From Henricia sp. BOLD:AAB3569 (lineage: Eukaryota > Echinodermata > Asteroidea > Spinulosida > Echinasteridae), in the NCBI GenBank assembly GCA_037783545.1, contig JBBELK010000818.1, positions 310,001-374,000 of the forward strand: DNA of 64,000 nt, read 5' to 3'. The stretch's first letter is position 1. Each line of letters starts with the position of its first letter. Below, piece by piece: positions 38,764 to 50,617 of the stretch. Made by a program: the position numbers and the translations under genes. Under the pieces are notes generated by a model, which did no database searches, was not told where the DNA came from, and saw only the letters and a list, made by a program, of their open reading frames with translations.

Positions 38764-38785
38764 TCGTTAACGCACCGCAGTTTGG
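38737..38785. repeat. 27-bp-offset direct duplication of satellite at the insert's left border
   Basis: Satellite bases 38737-38758 (TCGTTAACGC...CAGTTTGG, 22 bp) are repeated at 38764-38785, immediately followed by non-satellite sequence. The second copy lies inside the insert as I define it. It may be a remnant of a junction repair event, of template switching, or of an imprecise duplication made on insertion. Confidence 0.85.
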
Positions 38786-38897
38786 GGCGGTCGGGTTGGC
38801 GTACGGGTTCTTTCCTCGCTGGCCTGTGATGACCGCTTTCCAAAGGACTACCCTTGCACATAGGTAGTTTGGAGGAGTTTTTCGCGGAATCCCGTGA

Positions 38898-39141
38898 TGT
38901 CCTGGAACGTTGCTCAATGATGGAGTGACCAGTACGTACGTCACGGGGAACGCCGATGCAATTTTGGAACACGATTGGATCCGAGTCTGCGGTCTTGATT
39001 CTTCCAGACCTGGACTGGTGACGATTGTGGTTTTATGAGGATGTACCTGTGGTGCTTCTCGAAGGATATGACCTGATACTCGGACACGATCGAACAAGAT
39101 TGGTGATGATTGTGATGGAGAATACTCGCCGGATAATGACC
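38898..39141 (+). pseudogene. Possible scrap of a Ty3/gypsy-type retroelement protease
   Basis: Two short stop-free stretches lie in different frames. In 38898-39035 the residues LLNDGVTSTYV (codons from 38910) recall the retropepsin active-site region, but with Asn-Asp where the family has the catalytic Asp-Ser/Thr. They are followed after only six residues by AILEHDWI (38958-38981). In 39022-39141 the residues GYDLILGHD (39064-39090) match the conserved ILG-x-D turn near the end of these proteases. The ILG-x-D-like motif thus appears twice, with no room for a domain between the parts. Any protease is broken: catalytic residue altered, interior missing, frames different. Chance similarity is a serious alternative. 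Confidence 0.22.
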
Positions 39142-39408
39142 TAGATTGGCAACGACAACGAATGAGGAAATTTGGTGGATAAATGACCTGGACTGGCAAC
39201 GACAACGAATGAGGAAATTTGGCAATAACGGCGAACAATTGGTGGATAAATGACCTGGACTGGCAACGACTACGAATGAGGAAATTTGGCAATAACGGCG
39301 AACGCTTAGTGGATAAATGACCTGGACTGGCAACGACTACGAATGAGGAAATTTGGCAATAACGGCGAACGCTTAGTGGATAAATGACCTGGACTGGCAA
39401 CGACAACG
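39131..39408. repeat. 67-bp minisatellite, about four copies
   Basis: Units starting GGATAAATGACC begin at 39177, 39244 and 39311 with exact 67-bp spacing. A shortened 46-bp copy precedes them at 39131 (GGATAATGACCTAG) and a partial copy follows from 39378 to about 39408. The copies differ at ACAACG/ACTACG and at AATTGGT/GCTTAGT, with the two middle copies most alike. The repeat is unrelated in length to the 297-bp satellite. Its AAATTTGGCAATAACGG faintly resembles the satellite's GGCAATTTGG, which may be chance. Confidence 0.9.
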
Positions 39409-39453
39409 GCTGAAGCACTGGTTCTATCGGTAACAACGTTGGACTGGTTAGCG

Positions 39454-39477
39454 TGTTTTATTCGGACGAATAAAACA
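39454..39477. repeat. Perfect inverted repeat, second copy
   Basis: Same 11-bp arms and GA centre as at 14-37, again 12 bp before the satellite resumes. Confidence 0.85.
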
Positions 39478-42400
39478 TTTTAGAAAAAGGCAATTTGGTC
39501 AAAGTGTGGTCCAAACGTCGGCAAATTTGGAGGTCGAAAAATGTTCCGACGAACTTCAAATTTTGCATGCCCTAAACTCTCTATATTGCGCACTTGTCAT
39601 AAAAAATTGACAGACTTTCGCAGGGAAATGGCAGAGAAATTTCAAAGTTTAGAAAAAACTGGGTTGAGGCTTCCTGACTGCTCTCACGCAAACCGTGGCT
39701 GTCTGTACACACCTCTTTGGGGTACTCCTGAGTTGTGCGCATGCTCAGTCATTCGGACTGTCGTTAACGCACCGCAGTTTGGCTCGGCAATTTGGTCAAA
39801 GTGTGGTCCAAACGTCGGCAAATTTGGAGGTCGAAAAATGTTCCGACGAACTTCAAATTGTGCATGCCCTAAACTCTCTATATTGCGCACTTGTCATAAA
39901 AAATTGACAGACTTTCGCCGGGAAATGGCAGAGAAATTTCAAAGTTTAGAAAAAACTGGGTTGAGGCTTCCTGACTGCTCTCACGCAAACCGTGGCTGTC
40001 TGTACACACCTCTTTGGGGTACTCCTGAGTTGTGCGCATGCTCAGTCATTCGGACTGTCGTTAACGCACCGCAGTTTGGCTCGGCAATTTGGTCAAAGTG
40101 TGGTCCAAACGTCGGCAAATTTGGAGGTCGAAAAATGTTCCGACGAACTTCAAATTTTGCATGACCTAAACTCTCTATATTGCGCACTTGTCATAAAAAA
40201 TTGACAGACTTTCGCCGGGAAATGGCAGAGAAATTTCAAAGTTTAGAAAAAACTGGGTTGAGGCTTCCTGACTGCTCTCACGCAAACCGTGGCTGTCTGT
40301 ACACACCTCTTTGGGGTACTCCTGAGTTGTGCGCATGCTCAGTCATTCGGACTGCCGTTAACGCACCGCAGTTTGGCTCGGCAATTTGGTCAAAGTGTGG
40401 TCCAAACGTCGGCAAATTTGGAGGTCGAAAAATGTTCCGACGAACTTCAAATTTTGCATGCCCTAAACTCTCTATATTGCGCACTTGTCATAAAAAATTG
40501 ACAGACTTTCGCCGGGAAATGGCAGAGAAATTTCAAAGTTTAGAAAAAAACTGGGTTGAGGCTTCCTGACTGCTCTCACGCAAACCGTGGCTGTCTGTAC
40601 ACACCTCTTTGGGGTACTCCTGAGTTGTGCGCATGCTCAGTCGTTCGGACTGTCGTTAACGCACCGCAGTTTGGCTCGGCAATTTGGTCAAAGTGTGGTC
40701 CAAACGTCGGCAAATTTGGAGGTCGAAAAATGTTCCGACGAACTTCAAATTTTGCATGCCCTAAACTCTCTATATTGCGCACTTGTCATAAAAAATTGAC
40801 AGACTTTCGCCGGGAAATGGCAGAGAAATTTCAAAGTTTAGAAAAAACTGGGTTGAGGCTTCCTGACTGCTCTCACGCAAACCGTGGCTGTCTGTACACA
40901 CCTCTTTGGGGTACTCCTGAGTTGTGCGCATGCTCAGTCATTCGGACTGTCGTTAACGCACGGCAGTTTGGCTCGGCAATTTGGTCAAAGTGTGGTCCAA
41001 ACGTCGGCAAATTTGGAGGTCGAAAAATGTTCCGACGAACTTCAAATTGTGCATGCCCTAAACTCTCTATATTGCGCACTTGTCATAAAAAAATGATAGA
41101 CTTTCGCCGGGAAATGGCAGAGAAATTTCTAAGTTTAGAAAAAACTGGGTTGAGGCTTCCTGACTGCTCTCACGCAAACCGTGGCTGTCTGTACACACCT
41201 CTTTGGGGTACTCCTGAGTTGTGCGCATGCTCAGTCATTCGGACTGTCGTTAACGCACCGCAGTTTGGCTCGGCAATTTGGTCAAAGTGTGGTCCAAACG
41301 TCGGCAAATTTGGAGGTCGAAAAATGTTCCGACGAACTTCAAATTTTGCATGCCCTAAACTCCCTATATTGCGCACTTGTCATAAAAAATTGACAGACTT
41401 TCGCCGGGAAATGGCAGATAAATTTCAAAGTTTAGACAAAACTGGGTTGAGGCTTCCTGACTGCTCTCACGCAAACCGTGGCTGTCTGTACACACCTCTT
41501 TGGGGTACTCCTGAGTTGTGCGCATGCTCAGTCATTCGGACTGTCGTTAACGCACCGCAGTTTGGCTCGGCAATTTGGTCAAAGTGTGGTCCAAACGTCG
41601 GCAAATTTGGAGGTCGAAAAATGTTCCGACGAACTTCAAATTTTGCATGCCCTAAACTCTCTATATGGCGCACTTGTCATAAAAAATTGACAGACTTTCG
41701 CCGGGAAATGGCAGAGAAATTTCAAAGTTTAGAAAAAACTGGGTTGAGGCTTCCTGACTGCTCTCACGCAAACCGTGGCTGTTTGTACACACCTCTTTGG
41801 GGTACTCCTGAGTTGTGCGCATGCTCAGTCATTCGGACTGTCGTTAACGCACCGCAGTTTGGCTCGGCAATTTGGTCAAAGTGTGGTCCAAACGTCGGCA
41901 AATTTGGAGGTCGAAAAATGTTCCGACGAACTTCAAATTTTGCATGCCCTAAACTCTCTATATTGCGCACTTGTCATAAAAAATTGACAGACTTTCGCCG
42001 GGAAATGGCAGAGAAGTTTCAAAGTTTAGAAAAAACTGGGTTGAGGCTTCCTGACTGCTCTCACGCAAACCGTGGCTATCTGTACACACCTCTTTGGGGT
42101 ACTCCTGAGTTGTGCGCATGCTCAGTCATTCGGACTGTCGTTAACGCACCGCAGTTTGGCTCGGCAATTTGGTCAAAGTGTGGTCCAAACGTCGGCAAAT
42201 TTGGAGGTCGAAAAATGTTCCGACGAACTTCAAGTTTTGCATGCCCTAAACTCTCTATATTGCGCACTTGTCATAAAAAATTGACAGACTTTCGCCGGGA
42301 AATGGCAGATAAATTTCAAAGTTTAGAAAAAACTGGGTTGAGGCTTCCTGACTGCTCTCACGCAAACCGTGGCTGTCTGTACACACCTCTTTGGGGTACT

Positions 42401-45400
42401 CCTGAGTTGTGCGCATGCTCAGTCATTCGGACTGTCGTTAACGCACCGCAGTTTGGCTCGGAAATTTGGTCAAAGTGTGGTCCAAACGTCGGCAAATTTG
42501 GAGGTCGAAAAATGTTCCGACGAACTTCAAATTTTGCATGCCCTAAACTCTCTATATTGCGCACTTGTCATAAAAAATTGACAGACTTTCGCCGGGAAAT
42601 GGCAGAGAAATTTCAAAGTTTAGAAAAAACTGGGTTGAGGCTTCCTGACTGCTCTCACGCAAACCGTGGCTGTCTGTACACACCTCTTTGGGGTACTCCT
42701 GAGTTGTGCGCATGCTCAGTCATTCGGACTGTCGTTAACGCACCGCAGTTTGGCTCGGCAATTTGGTCAAAGTGTGGTCCAAACGTCGGCAAATTTGGAG
42801 GTCGAAAAATGTTCCGACGAACTTCAAATTTTGCATGCCCTATACTCTCTATATTGCGCACTTGTCATAAAAAATTGACAGACTTTCGCCGGAAAATGGC
42901 AGAGAAATTTCAAAGTTTAGAAAAAACTGGGTTGAGGCTTCCTGACTGCTCTCACGCAAACCGTGGCTGTCTGTACACACCTCTTTGGGGTACTCCTGAG
43001 TTGTGCGCATGCTCAGTCATTCGGACTGTTGTTAACGCACCGCAGTTTGGCTCGGCAATTTGGTCAAAGTGTGGTCCAAACGTCGGCAAATTTGGAGGTC
43101 GAAAAGTGTTCCGACGAACTTCAAATTTTGCATGCCCTAAACTCTCTATATTGCGCACTTGTCATAACAAATTGACAGACTTTCGCCGGGAAATGGCAGA
43201 GAAATTTCAAAGTTTAGAAAAAACTGGGTTGAGGCTTCCTGACTGCTCTCACGCAAACCGTGGCTGTCTGTACACACCTCTTTTGGGTACTCCTGAGTTG
43301 TGCGCATGCTCAGTCATTCGGACTGTCGTTAACGCACCGCAGTTTGGCTCGGCAATTTGGTCAAAGTGTGGTCCAAACGTCGGCAAATTTGGAGGTCGAA
43401 ATATGTTCCGACGAACTTCAAATTTTGCATGCCCTAAACTCTCTATATTGCGCACTTGTCATAAAAAATTGACAGACTTTCGCCGGGAAATGGCAGAGAA
43501 ATTTCAAAGTTTAGAAAAAACTGGGTTGAGGCTTCCTGACTGCTCTCACGCAAACCGTGGCTGTCTGTACACACCTCTTTGGGGTACTCCTGAGTTGTGC
43601 GCATGCTCAGTCATTCGGACTGTCGTTAACGCACCGCAGTTTGGCTCGGCAATTTGGTCAAAGTGTGGTCCAAACGTCGGCAAATTTGGAGGTCGAAAAA
43701 TGTTCCGACGAACTTCAAATTTTGCATGCCCTAAACTCTCTATATTGCGCACTTGTCATAAAAAAATTGACAGACTTTCGCCGGGAAATGGCAGAGAAAT
43801 TTCAAAGTTTAGAAAAAACTGGGTTGAGGCTTCCTGACTGCTCTCACGCAAACCGTGGCTGTCTGTACACACCTCTTTGGGGTACTCCTGAGTTGTGCGC
43901 ATGCTCAGTCATTCGGACTGTCGTTAACGCACCGCAGTTTGGCTCGGCAATTTGGTCAAAGTGTGGTCCAAACGTCGGCAAATTTGAAGGTCGAAAAATG
44001 TTCCGACGAACTTCAAATTTTGCATGCCCTAAACTCTCTATATTGCGCACTTGTCATAAAAAATTGACAGACTTTCGCCGGGAAATGGCAGAGAAATTTC
44101 AAAGTTTAGAAAAAACTGGGTTGAGGCTTCCTGACTGCTCTCACGCAAACCGTGGCTGTCTGTACACACCTCTTTGGGGTACTCTTGAGTTGTGCGCATG
44201 CTCAGTCATTCGGACTGTCGTTAACGCACCGCAGTTTGGCTCGGCAATTTGGTCAAAGTGTGGTCCAAACGTCGGCAAATTTGGAGGTCGAAAAATGTTC
44301 CGACGAACTTCAAATTTTGCATGCCCTAAACTCTCTATATTGCGCACTTGTCATAAAAAATTGACAGACTTTCGCCGGGAAATGGCAGAGAAATTTCACA
44401 GTTTAGAAAAAACTGGGTTGAGGCTTCCTGACTGCTCTCACGCAAACGGTGGCTGTCTGTACACACCTCTTTGGGGTACTCCTGAGTTGTGCGCATGCTC
44501 AGTCATTCGGACTGTCGTTAACGCACCGCAGTTTGGCTCGGCAATTTGGTCAAAGTGTGGTCCAAACGTCGGCAAATTTGGAGGTCGAAAAATGTTCCGA
44601 CGAACTTCAAATTTTGCATGCCCTAAACTCTCTATATTGCGCACTTGTCATAAAAAATTGACAGACTTTCGCCGGGAAATGGCAGAGAAATTTCAAAGTT
44701 TAGAAAAAACTGGGTTGAGGCTTCCTGACTGCTCTCACGCAAACCGTGGCTGTCTGTACACACCTCTTTGGGGTACTCTTGAGTTGTGCGCATGCTCAGT
44801 CATTCGGACTGTCGTTAACGCACCGCAGTTTGGCTCGGCAATTTGGTCAAAGTGTGGTCCAAACGTCGGCAAATTTGGAGGTCGAAAAATGTTCCGACGA
44901 ACTTCAAATTTTGCATGCCCTAAACTCTCTATATTGCGCACTTGTCATAAAAAAATTGACAGACTTTCGCCGGGAAATGGCAGAGAAATTTCACAGTTTA
45001 GAAAAAACTGGGTTGAGGCTTCCTGACTGCTCTCACGCAAACCGTGGCTGTCTGTACACACCTCTTTGGGGTACTCCTGAGTTGTGCGCATGCTCAGTCA
45101 TTCGGACTGTCGTTAACGCACCGCAGTTTGGCTCGGCAATTTGGTCAAAGTGTGGTCCAAACGTCGGCAAATTTGGAGGTCGAAAAATGTTCCGACGAAC
45201 TTCAAATTTTGCATGCCCTAAACTCTCTATATTGCGCACTTGTCATAACAAATTGACAGACTTTCGCCGGGAAATGGCAGAGAAATTTCAAAGTTTAGAA
45301 AAAACTGGGTTGAGGCTTCCTGACTGCTCTCACGCAAACCGTGGCTGTCTGTACACACCTCTTTGGGGTACTCCTGAGTTGTGCGCATGCTCAGTCATTC

Positions 45401-46450
45401 GGACTGTCGTTAACGCACCGCAGTTTGGCTCGGCAATTTGGTCAAAGTGTGGTCCAAACGTCGGCAAATTTGGAGGTCGAAAAATGTTCCGACGAACTTC
45501 AAATTTTGCATGCCCTAAACTCTCTATATTGCGCACTTGTCATAAAAAATTGACAGACTTTCGCCGGGAAATGGCAGAGAAATTTCAAAGTTTAGAAAAA
45601 ACTGGGTTGAGGCTTCCTGACTGCTCTCACGCAAACCGTGGCTGTCTGTACACACCTCTTTGGGGTACTCCTGAGTTGTGCGCATGCTCAGTCATTCGGA
45701 CTGTCGTTAACGCACCGCAGTTTGGCTCGGCAATTTGGTCAAAGTGTGGTCCAAACGTCGGCAAATTTGGAGGTCGAAAAATGTTCCGACGAACTTCAAA
45801 TTTTGCATGCCCTAAACTCTCTATATTGCGCACTTGTCATAAAAAAATGACAGACTTTCGCCGGGAAATGGCAGAGAAATTTCAAAGTTTAGAAAAAACT
45901 GTGTTGAGGCTTCCTGACTGCTCTCACGCAAACCGTGGCTGTCTGTACACACCTCTTTGGGGTACTCCTGAGTTGTGCGCATGCTCAGTCATTCGGACTG
46001 TCGTTAACGCACCGCAGTTTGGCTCGGCAATTTGGTCAAAGTGTGGTCCAAACGTCGGCAAATTTGGAGGTCGAAAAATGTTCCGACGAACTTCAAATTT
46101 TGCATGTCCTAAACTCTCTATATTGCGCACTTGTCATAAAAAATTGACAGACTTTCGCCGGGAAATGGCAGAGAAATTTCAAAGTTTAGAAAAAACTGGG
46201 TTGAGGCTTCCTGACTGCTCTCACGCAAACCGTGGCTGTCTGTACACACCTCTTTGGGGTACTCCTGAGTTGTGCGCATGCTCAGTCATTCGGACTGTCG
46301 TTAACGCACCGCAGTTTGGCTCGGCAATTTGGTCAAAGTGTGGTCCAAACGTCGGCAAATTTGGAGGTCGAAAAATGTTCCGACGAACTTCAAATTTTGC
46401 ATGCCCTAAACTCTCTATATTGCGCACTTGTCATAAAAAATTGACAGACT

Positions 46451-47670
46451 TTCGCAGGGAAATGGCAGAGAAATTTCAAAGTTTAGAAAAAACTGGGTTG
46501 AGGCTTCCTGACTGCTCTCACGCAAACCGTGGCTGTCTGTACACACCTCTTTGGGGTACTCCTGAGTTGTGCGCATGCTCAGTCATTCGGACTGTCGTTA
46601 ACGCACCGCAGTTTGGCTCGGCAATTTGGTCAAAGTGTGGTCCAAACGTCGGCAAATTTGGAGGTCGAAAAATGTTCCGACGAACTTCAAATTTTGCATG
46701 CCGTAAACTCTCTATATTGCGCACTTGTCATAAAAAATTGACAGACTTTCGCCGGGAAATGGCAGAGAAATTTCAAAGTTTAGAAAAAACTGGGTTGAGG
46801 CTTCCTGACTGCTCTCACGCAAACCGTGGCTGTCTGTACACACCTCTTTGGGGTACTCCTGAGTTGTGCGCATGCTCAGTCATTCGGACTGTCGTTAACG
46901 CACCGCAGTTTGGCTCGGCAATTTGGTCAAAGTGTGGTCCAAACGTCGGCAGATTTGGAGGTCGAAAAGTGTTCCGACGAACTTCAAATTTTGCATGCCC
47001 TAAACTCTCTATATTGCGCACTTGTCATAAAAAATTGACAGACTTTCGCCGGGAAATGGCAGAGAAATTTCAAAGTTTAGAAAAAACTGGGTTGAGGCTT
47101 CCTGACTGCTCTCACGCAAACCGTGGCTGTCTGTACACACCTCTTTTGGGTACTCCTGAGTTGTGCGCATGCTCAGTCATTCGGACTGTCGTTAACGCAC
47201 CGCAGTTTGGCTCGGCAATTTGGTCAAAGTGTGGTCCAAACGTCGGCAAATTTGGAGGTCGAAATATGTTCCGACGAACTTCAAATTTTGCATGCCCTAA
47301 ACTCTCTATATTGCGCACTTGTCATAAAAAATTGACAGACTTTCGCCGGGAAATGGCAGAGAAATTTCAAAGTTTAGAAAAAACTGGGTTGAGGCTTCCT
47401 GACTGCTCTCACGCAAACCGTGGCTGTCTGTACACACCTGTTTGGGGTACTCTTGAGTTGTGCGCATGCTCAGTCATTCGGACTGTCGTTAACGCACCGC
47501 AGTTTGGCTCGGCAATTTGGTCAAAGTGTGGTCCAAACGTCGGCAAATTTGGAGGTCGAAAAATGTTCCGACGAACTTCAAATTGTGCATGCCCTAAACT
47601 CTCTATATTGCGCACTTGTCATAAAAAATTGACAGACTTTCGCCGGGAAATGGCAGAGAAATTTCACAGT
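46451..47670. repeat. Higher-order repeat marked by ten variants, copy 1
   Basis: The ordered variants are CGCAGGG (about 46454), GCCGTAAAC (46703), GGCAGATTTGG with AAAAGTGTTCC (46951-46969), CTCTTTTGGG (47144), CGAAATATG (47265), CCTGTTTGG with ACTCTTGAG (47440-47454), AATTGTGC (47584) and TTTCACAGTTT (47667). The whole series is repeated 2947 bp downstream, which equals ten monomers less the 23-bp deletion. Confidence 0.88.
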
Positions 47671-48299
47671 TTAGAAAAAACTGGGTTGAGGCTTCCTGAC
47701 TGCTCTCACGCAAACCGTGGCTGTCTGTACACACCTCTTTGGGGTACTCCTGAGTTGTGCGCATGCTCAGTCATTCGGACTGTCGTTAACGCACCGCAGT
47801 TTGGCTCGGCAATTTGGTCAAAGTGTGGTCCAAACGTCGGCAAATTTGGAGGTCGAAAAATGTTCCGACGAACTTCAAATTTTGCATGCCCTAAACTCTC
47901 TATATTGCGCACTTGTCATAAAAAATTGACAGACTTTCGCCGGGAAATGGCAGAGAAATTTCAAAGTTTAGAAAAAACTGGGTTGAGGCTTCCTGACTGC
48001 TCTCACGCAAACCGTGGCTGTCTGTACACACCTCTTTGGGGTACTCCTGAGTTGTGCGCATGCTCAGTCATTCGGACTGTCGTTAACGCACCGCAGTTTG
48101 GCTCGGCAATTTGGTCAAAGTGTGGTCCAAACGTCGGCAAATTTGGAGGTCGAAAAATGTTCCGACGAACTTCAAATTTTGCATGCCCTAAACTCTCTAT
48201 ATTGCGCACTTGTCATAAAAAATTGACAGACTTTCGCCGGGAAATGGCAGAGAAATTTCAAAGTTTAGAAAAAACTGGGTTGAGGCTTCCTGACTGCTC

Positions 48300-48573
48300 T
48301 CACGCAAACCGTGGCTGTCTGTACACACCTCTTTGGGGTACTCCTGAGTTGTGCGCATGCTCAGTCATTCGGACTGTCGTTAACGCACCGCAGTTTGGCT
48401 CGGCAATTTGGTCAAAGTGTGGTCCAAACGTCGGCAAATTTGGAGGTCGAAAAATGTTCCGACGAACTTCAAATTTTGCGCACTTGTCATAAAAAATTGA
48501 CAGACTTTCGCCGGGAAATGGCAGAGAAATTTCAAAGTTTAGAAAAAACTGGGTTGAGGCTTCCTGACTGCTC
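48300..48573. repeat. 274-bp deleted monomer, first of six
   Basis: Twenty-three bases (from CATGCCCTAAAC to TATATTG) are missing, leaving TTTTGCGCAC at 48474-48483. The lost segment is bounded by TTGC on both sides in the consensus, so slippage or microhomology-mediated deletion explains it. Identical junctions occur in monomers starting at 50950, 53601, 55956, 56527 and 57098. The deletion shifts the forward frame and ends the long open frames at 48492, 51142, 53793, 56148, 56719 and 57290. Confidence 0.93.
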
Positions 48574-49397
48574 TCACGCAAACCGTGGCTGTCTGTACAC
48601 ACCTCTTTGGGGTACTCCTGAGTTGTGCGCATGCTCAGTCATTCGGACTGTCGTTAACGCACCGCAGTTTGGCTCGGCAATTTGGTCAAAGTGTGGTCCA
48701 AACGTCGGCAAATTTGGAGGTCGAAAAATGTTCCGACGAACTTCAAATTTTGCATGCCCTAAACTCTCTATATTGCGCACTTGTCATAAAAAATTGACAG
48801 ACTTTCGCCGGGAAATGGCAGAGAAATTTCAAAGTTTAGAAAAAACTGGGTTGAGGCTTCCTGACTGCTCTCACGCAAACCGTGGCTGTCTGTACACACC
48901 TCTTTGGGGTACTCCTGAGTTGTGCGCATGCTCAGTCATTCGGACTGTCGTTAACGCACCGCAGTTTGGCTCGGCAATTTGGTCAAAGTGTGGTCCAAAC
49001 GTCGGCAAATTTGGAGGTCGAAAAATGTTCCGACGAACTTCAAATTTTGCATGCCCTAAACTCTCTATATTGCGCACTTGTCATACAAAATTGACAGACT
49101 TTCGCCGGGAAATGGCAGAGAAATTTCAAAGTTTAGAACAAACTGGGTTGAGGCTTCCTGACTGCTCTCACGCAAACCGTGGCTGTCTGTACACACCTCT
49201 TTGGGGTACTCCTGAGTTGTGCGCATGCTCAGTCATTCGGACTGTCGTTAACGCACCGCAGTTTGGCTCGGCAATTTGGTCAAAGTGTGGTCCAAACGTC
49301 GGCAAATTTGGAGGTCGAAAAATGTTCCGACGAACTTCAAATTTTGCATGCCCTAAACTCTCTATATTGCGCACTTGTCATAAAAAATTGACAGACT

Positions 49398-50617
49398 TTC
49401 GCAGGGAAATGGCAGAGAAATTTCAAAGTTTAGAAAAAACTGGGTTGAGGCTTCCTGACTGCTCTCACGCAAACCGTGGCTGTCTGTACACACCTCTTTG
49501 GGGTACTCCTGAGTTGTGCGCATGCTCAGTCATTCGGACTGTCGTTAACGCACCGCAGTTTGGCTCGGCAATTTGGTCAAAGTGTGGTCCAAACGTCGGC
49601 AAATTTGGAGGTCGAAAAATGTTCCGACGAACTTCAAATTTTGCATGCCGTAAACTCTCTATATTGCGCACTTGTCATAAAAAATTGACAGACTTTCGCC
49701 GGGAAATGGCAGAGAAATTTCAAAGTTTAGAAAAAACTGGGTTGAGGCTTCCTGACTGCTCTCACGCAAACCGTGGCTGTCTGTACACACCTCTTTGGGG
49801 TACTCCTGAGTTGTGCGCATGCTCAGTCATTCGGACTGTCGTTAACGCACCGCAGTTTGGCTCGGCAATTTGGTCAAAGTGTGGTCCAAACGTCGGCAGA
49901 TTTGGAGGTCGAAAAGTGTTCCGACGAACTTCAAATTTTGCATGCCCTAAACTCTCTATATTGCGCACTTGTCATAAAAAATTGACAGACTTTCGCCGGG
50001 AAATGGCAGAGAAATTTCAAAGTTTAGAAAAAACTGGGTTGAGGCTTCCTGACTGCTCTCACGCAAACCGTGGCTGTCTGTACACACCTCTTTTGGGTAC
50101 TCCTGAGTTGTGCGCATGCTCAGTCATTCGGACTGTCGTTAACGCACCGCAGTTTGGCTCGGCAATTTGGTCAAAGTGTGGTCCAAACGTCGGCAAATTT
50201 GGAGGTCGAAATATGTTCCGACGAACTTCAAATTTTGCATGCCCTAAACTCTCTATATTGCGCACTTGTCATAAAAAATTGACAGACTTTCGCCGGGAAA
50301 TGGCAGAGAAATTTCAAAGTTTAGAAAAAACTGGGTTGAGGCTTCCTGACTGCTCTCACGCAAACCGTGGCTGTCTGTACACACCTGTTTGGGGTACTCT
50401 TGAGTTGTGCGCATGCTCAGTCATTCGGACTGTCGTTAACGCACCGCAGTTTGGCTCGGCAATTTGGTCAAAGTGTGGTCCAAACGTCGGCAAATTTGGA
50501 GGTCGAAAAATGTTCCGACGAACTTCAAATTGTGCATGCCCTAAACTCTCTATATTGCGCACTTGTCATAAAAAATTGACAGACTTTCGCCGGGAAATGG
50601 CAGAGAAATTTCACAGT
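49398..50617. repeat. Higher-order repeat marked by ten variants, copy 2
   Basis: This carries the same ordered variants as 46451-47670 at an offset of 2947 bp (for example CTCTTTTGGG at 50091). The distance from this block to the next 23-bp deletion is one monomer (297 bp) shorter than in copy 1, so a single monomer was gained or lost between the copies. Confidence 0.88.

Larger units (their letters stand above)
38764..39490. other. 727-bp non-satellite insert in a monomer
   Basis: The monomer phase is exactly kept across this block: the distance between equivalent marks on each side (38660 and 39684) is 297 + 727. It is therefore a clean insertion between CTCGG and CAATTT, with GG possibly shared at both ends. 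Contents in order: a 22-bp satellite duplication (38764-38785), a roughly 110-bp unrecognised stretch (38786-38897), a possible retroelement protease scrap (38898-39141), a 67-bp minisatellite (39131-39408), a 45-bp linker, the palindrome (39454-39477) and TTTAGAAAAAGG. It could be a decayed mobile element, or a spacer belonging to a larger repeating unit, since its right edge recurs at position 1. Confidence 0.85.
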
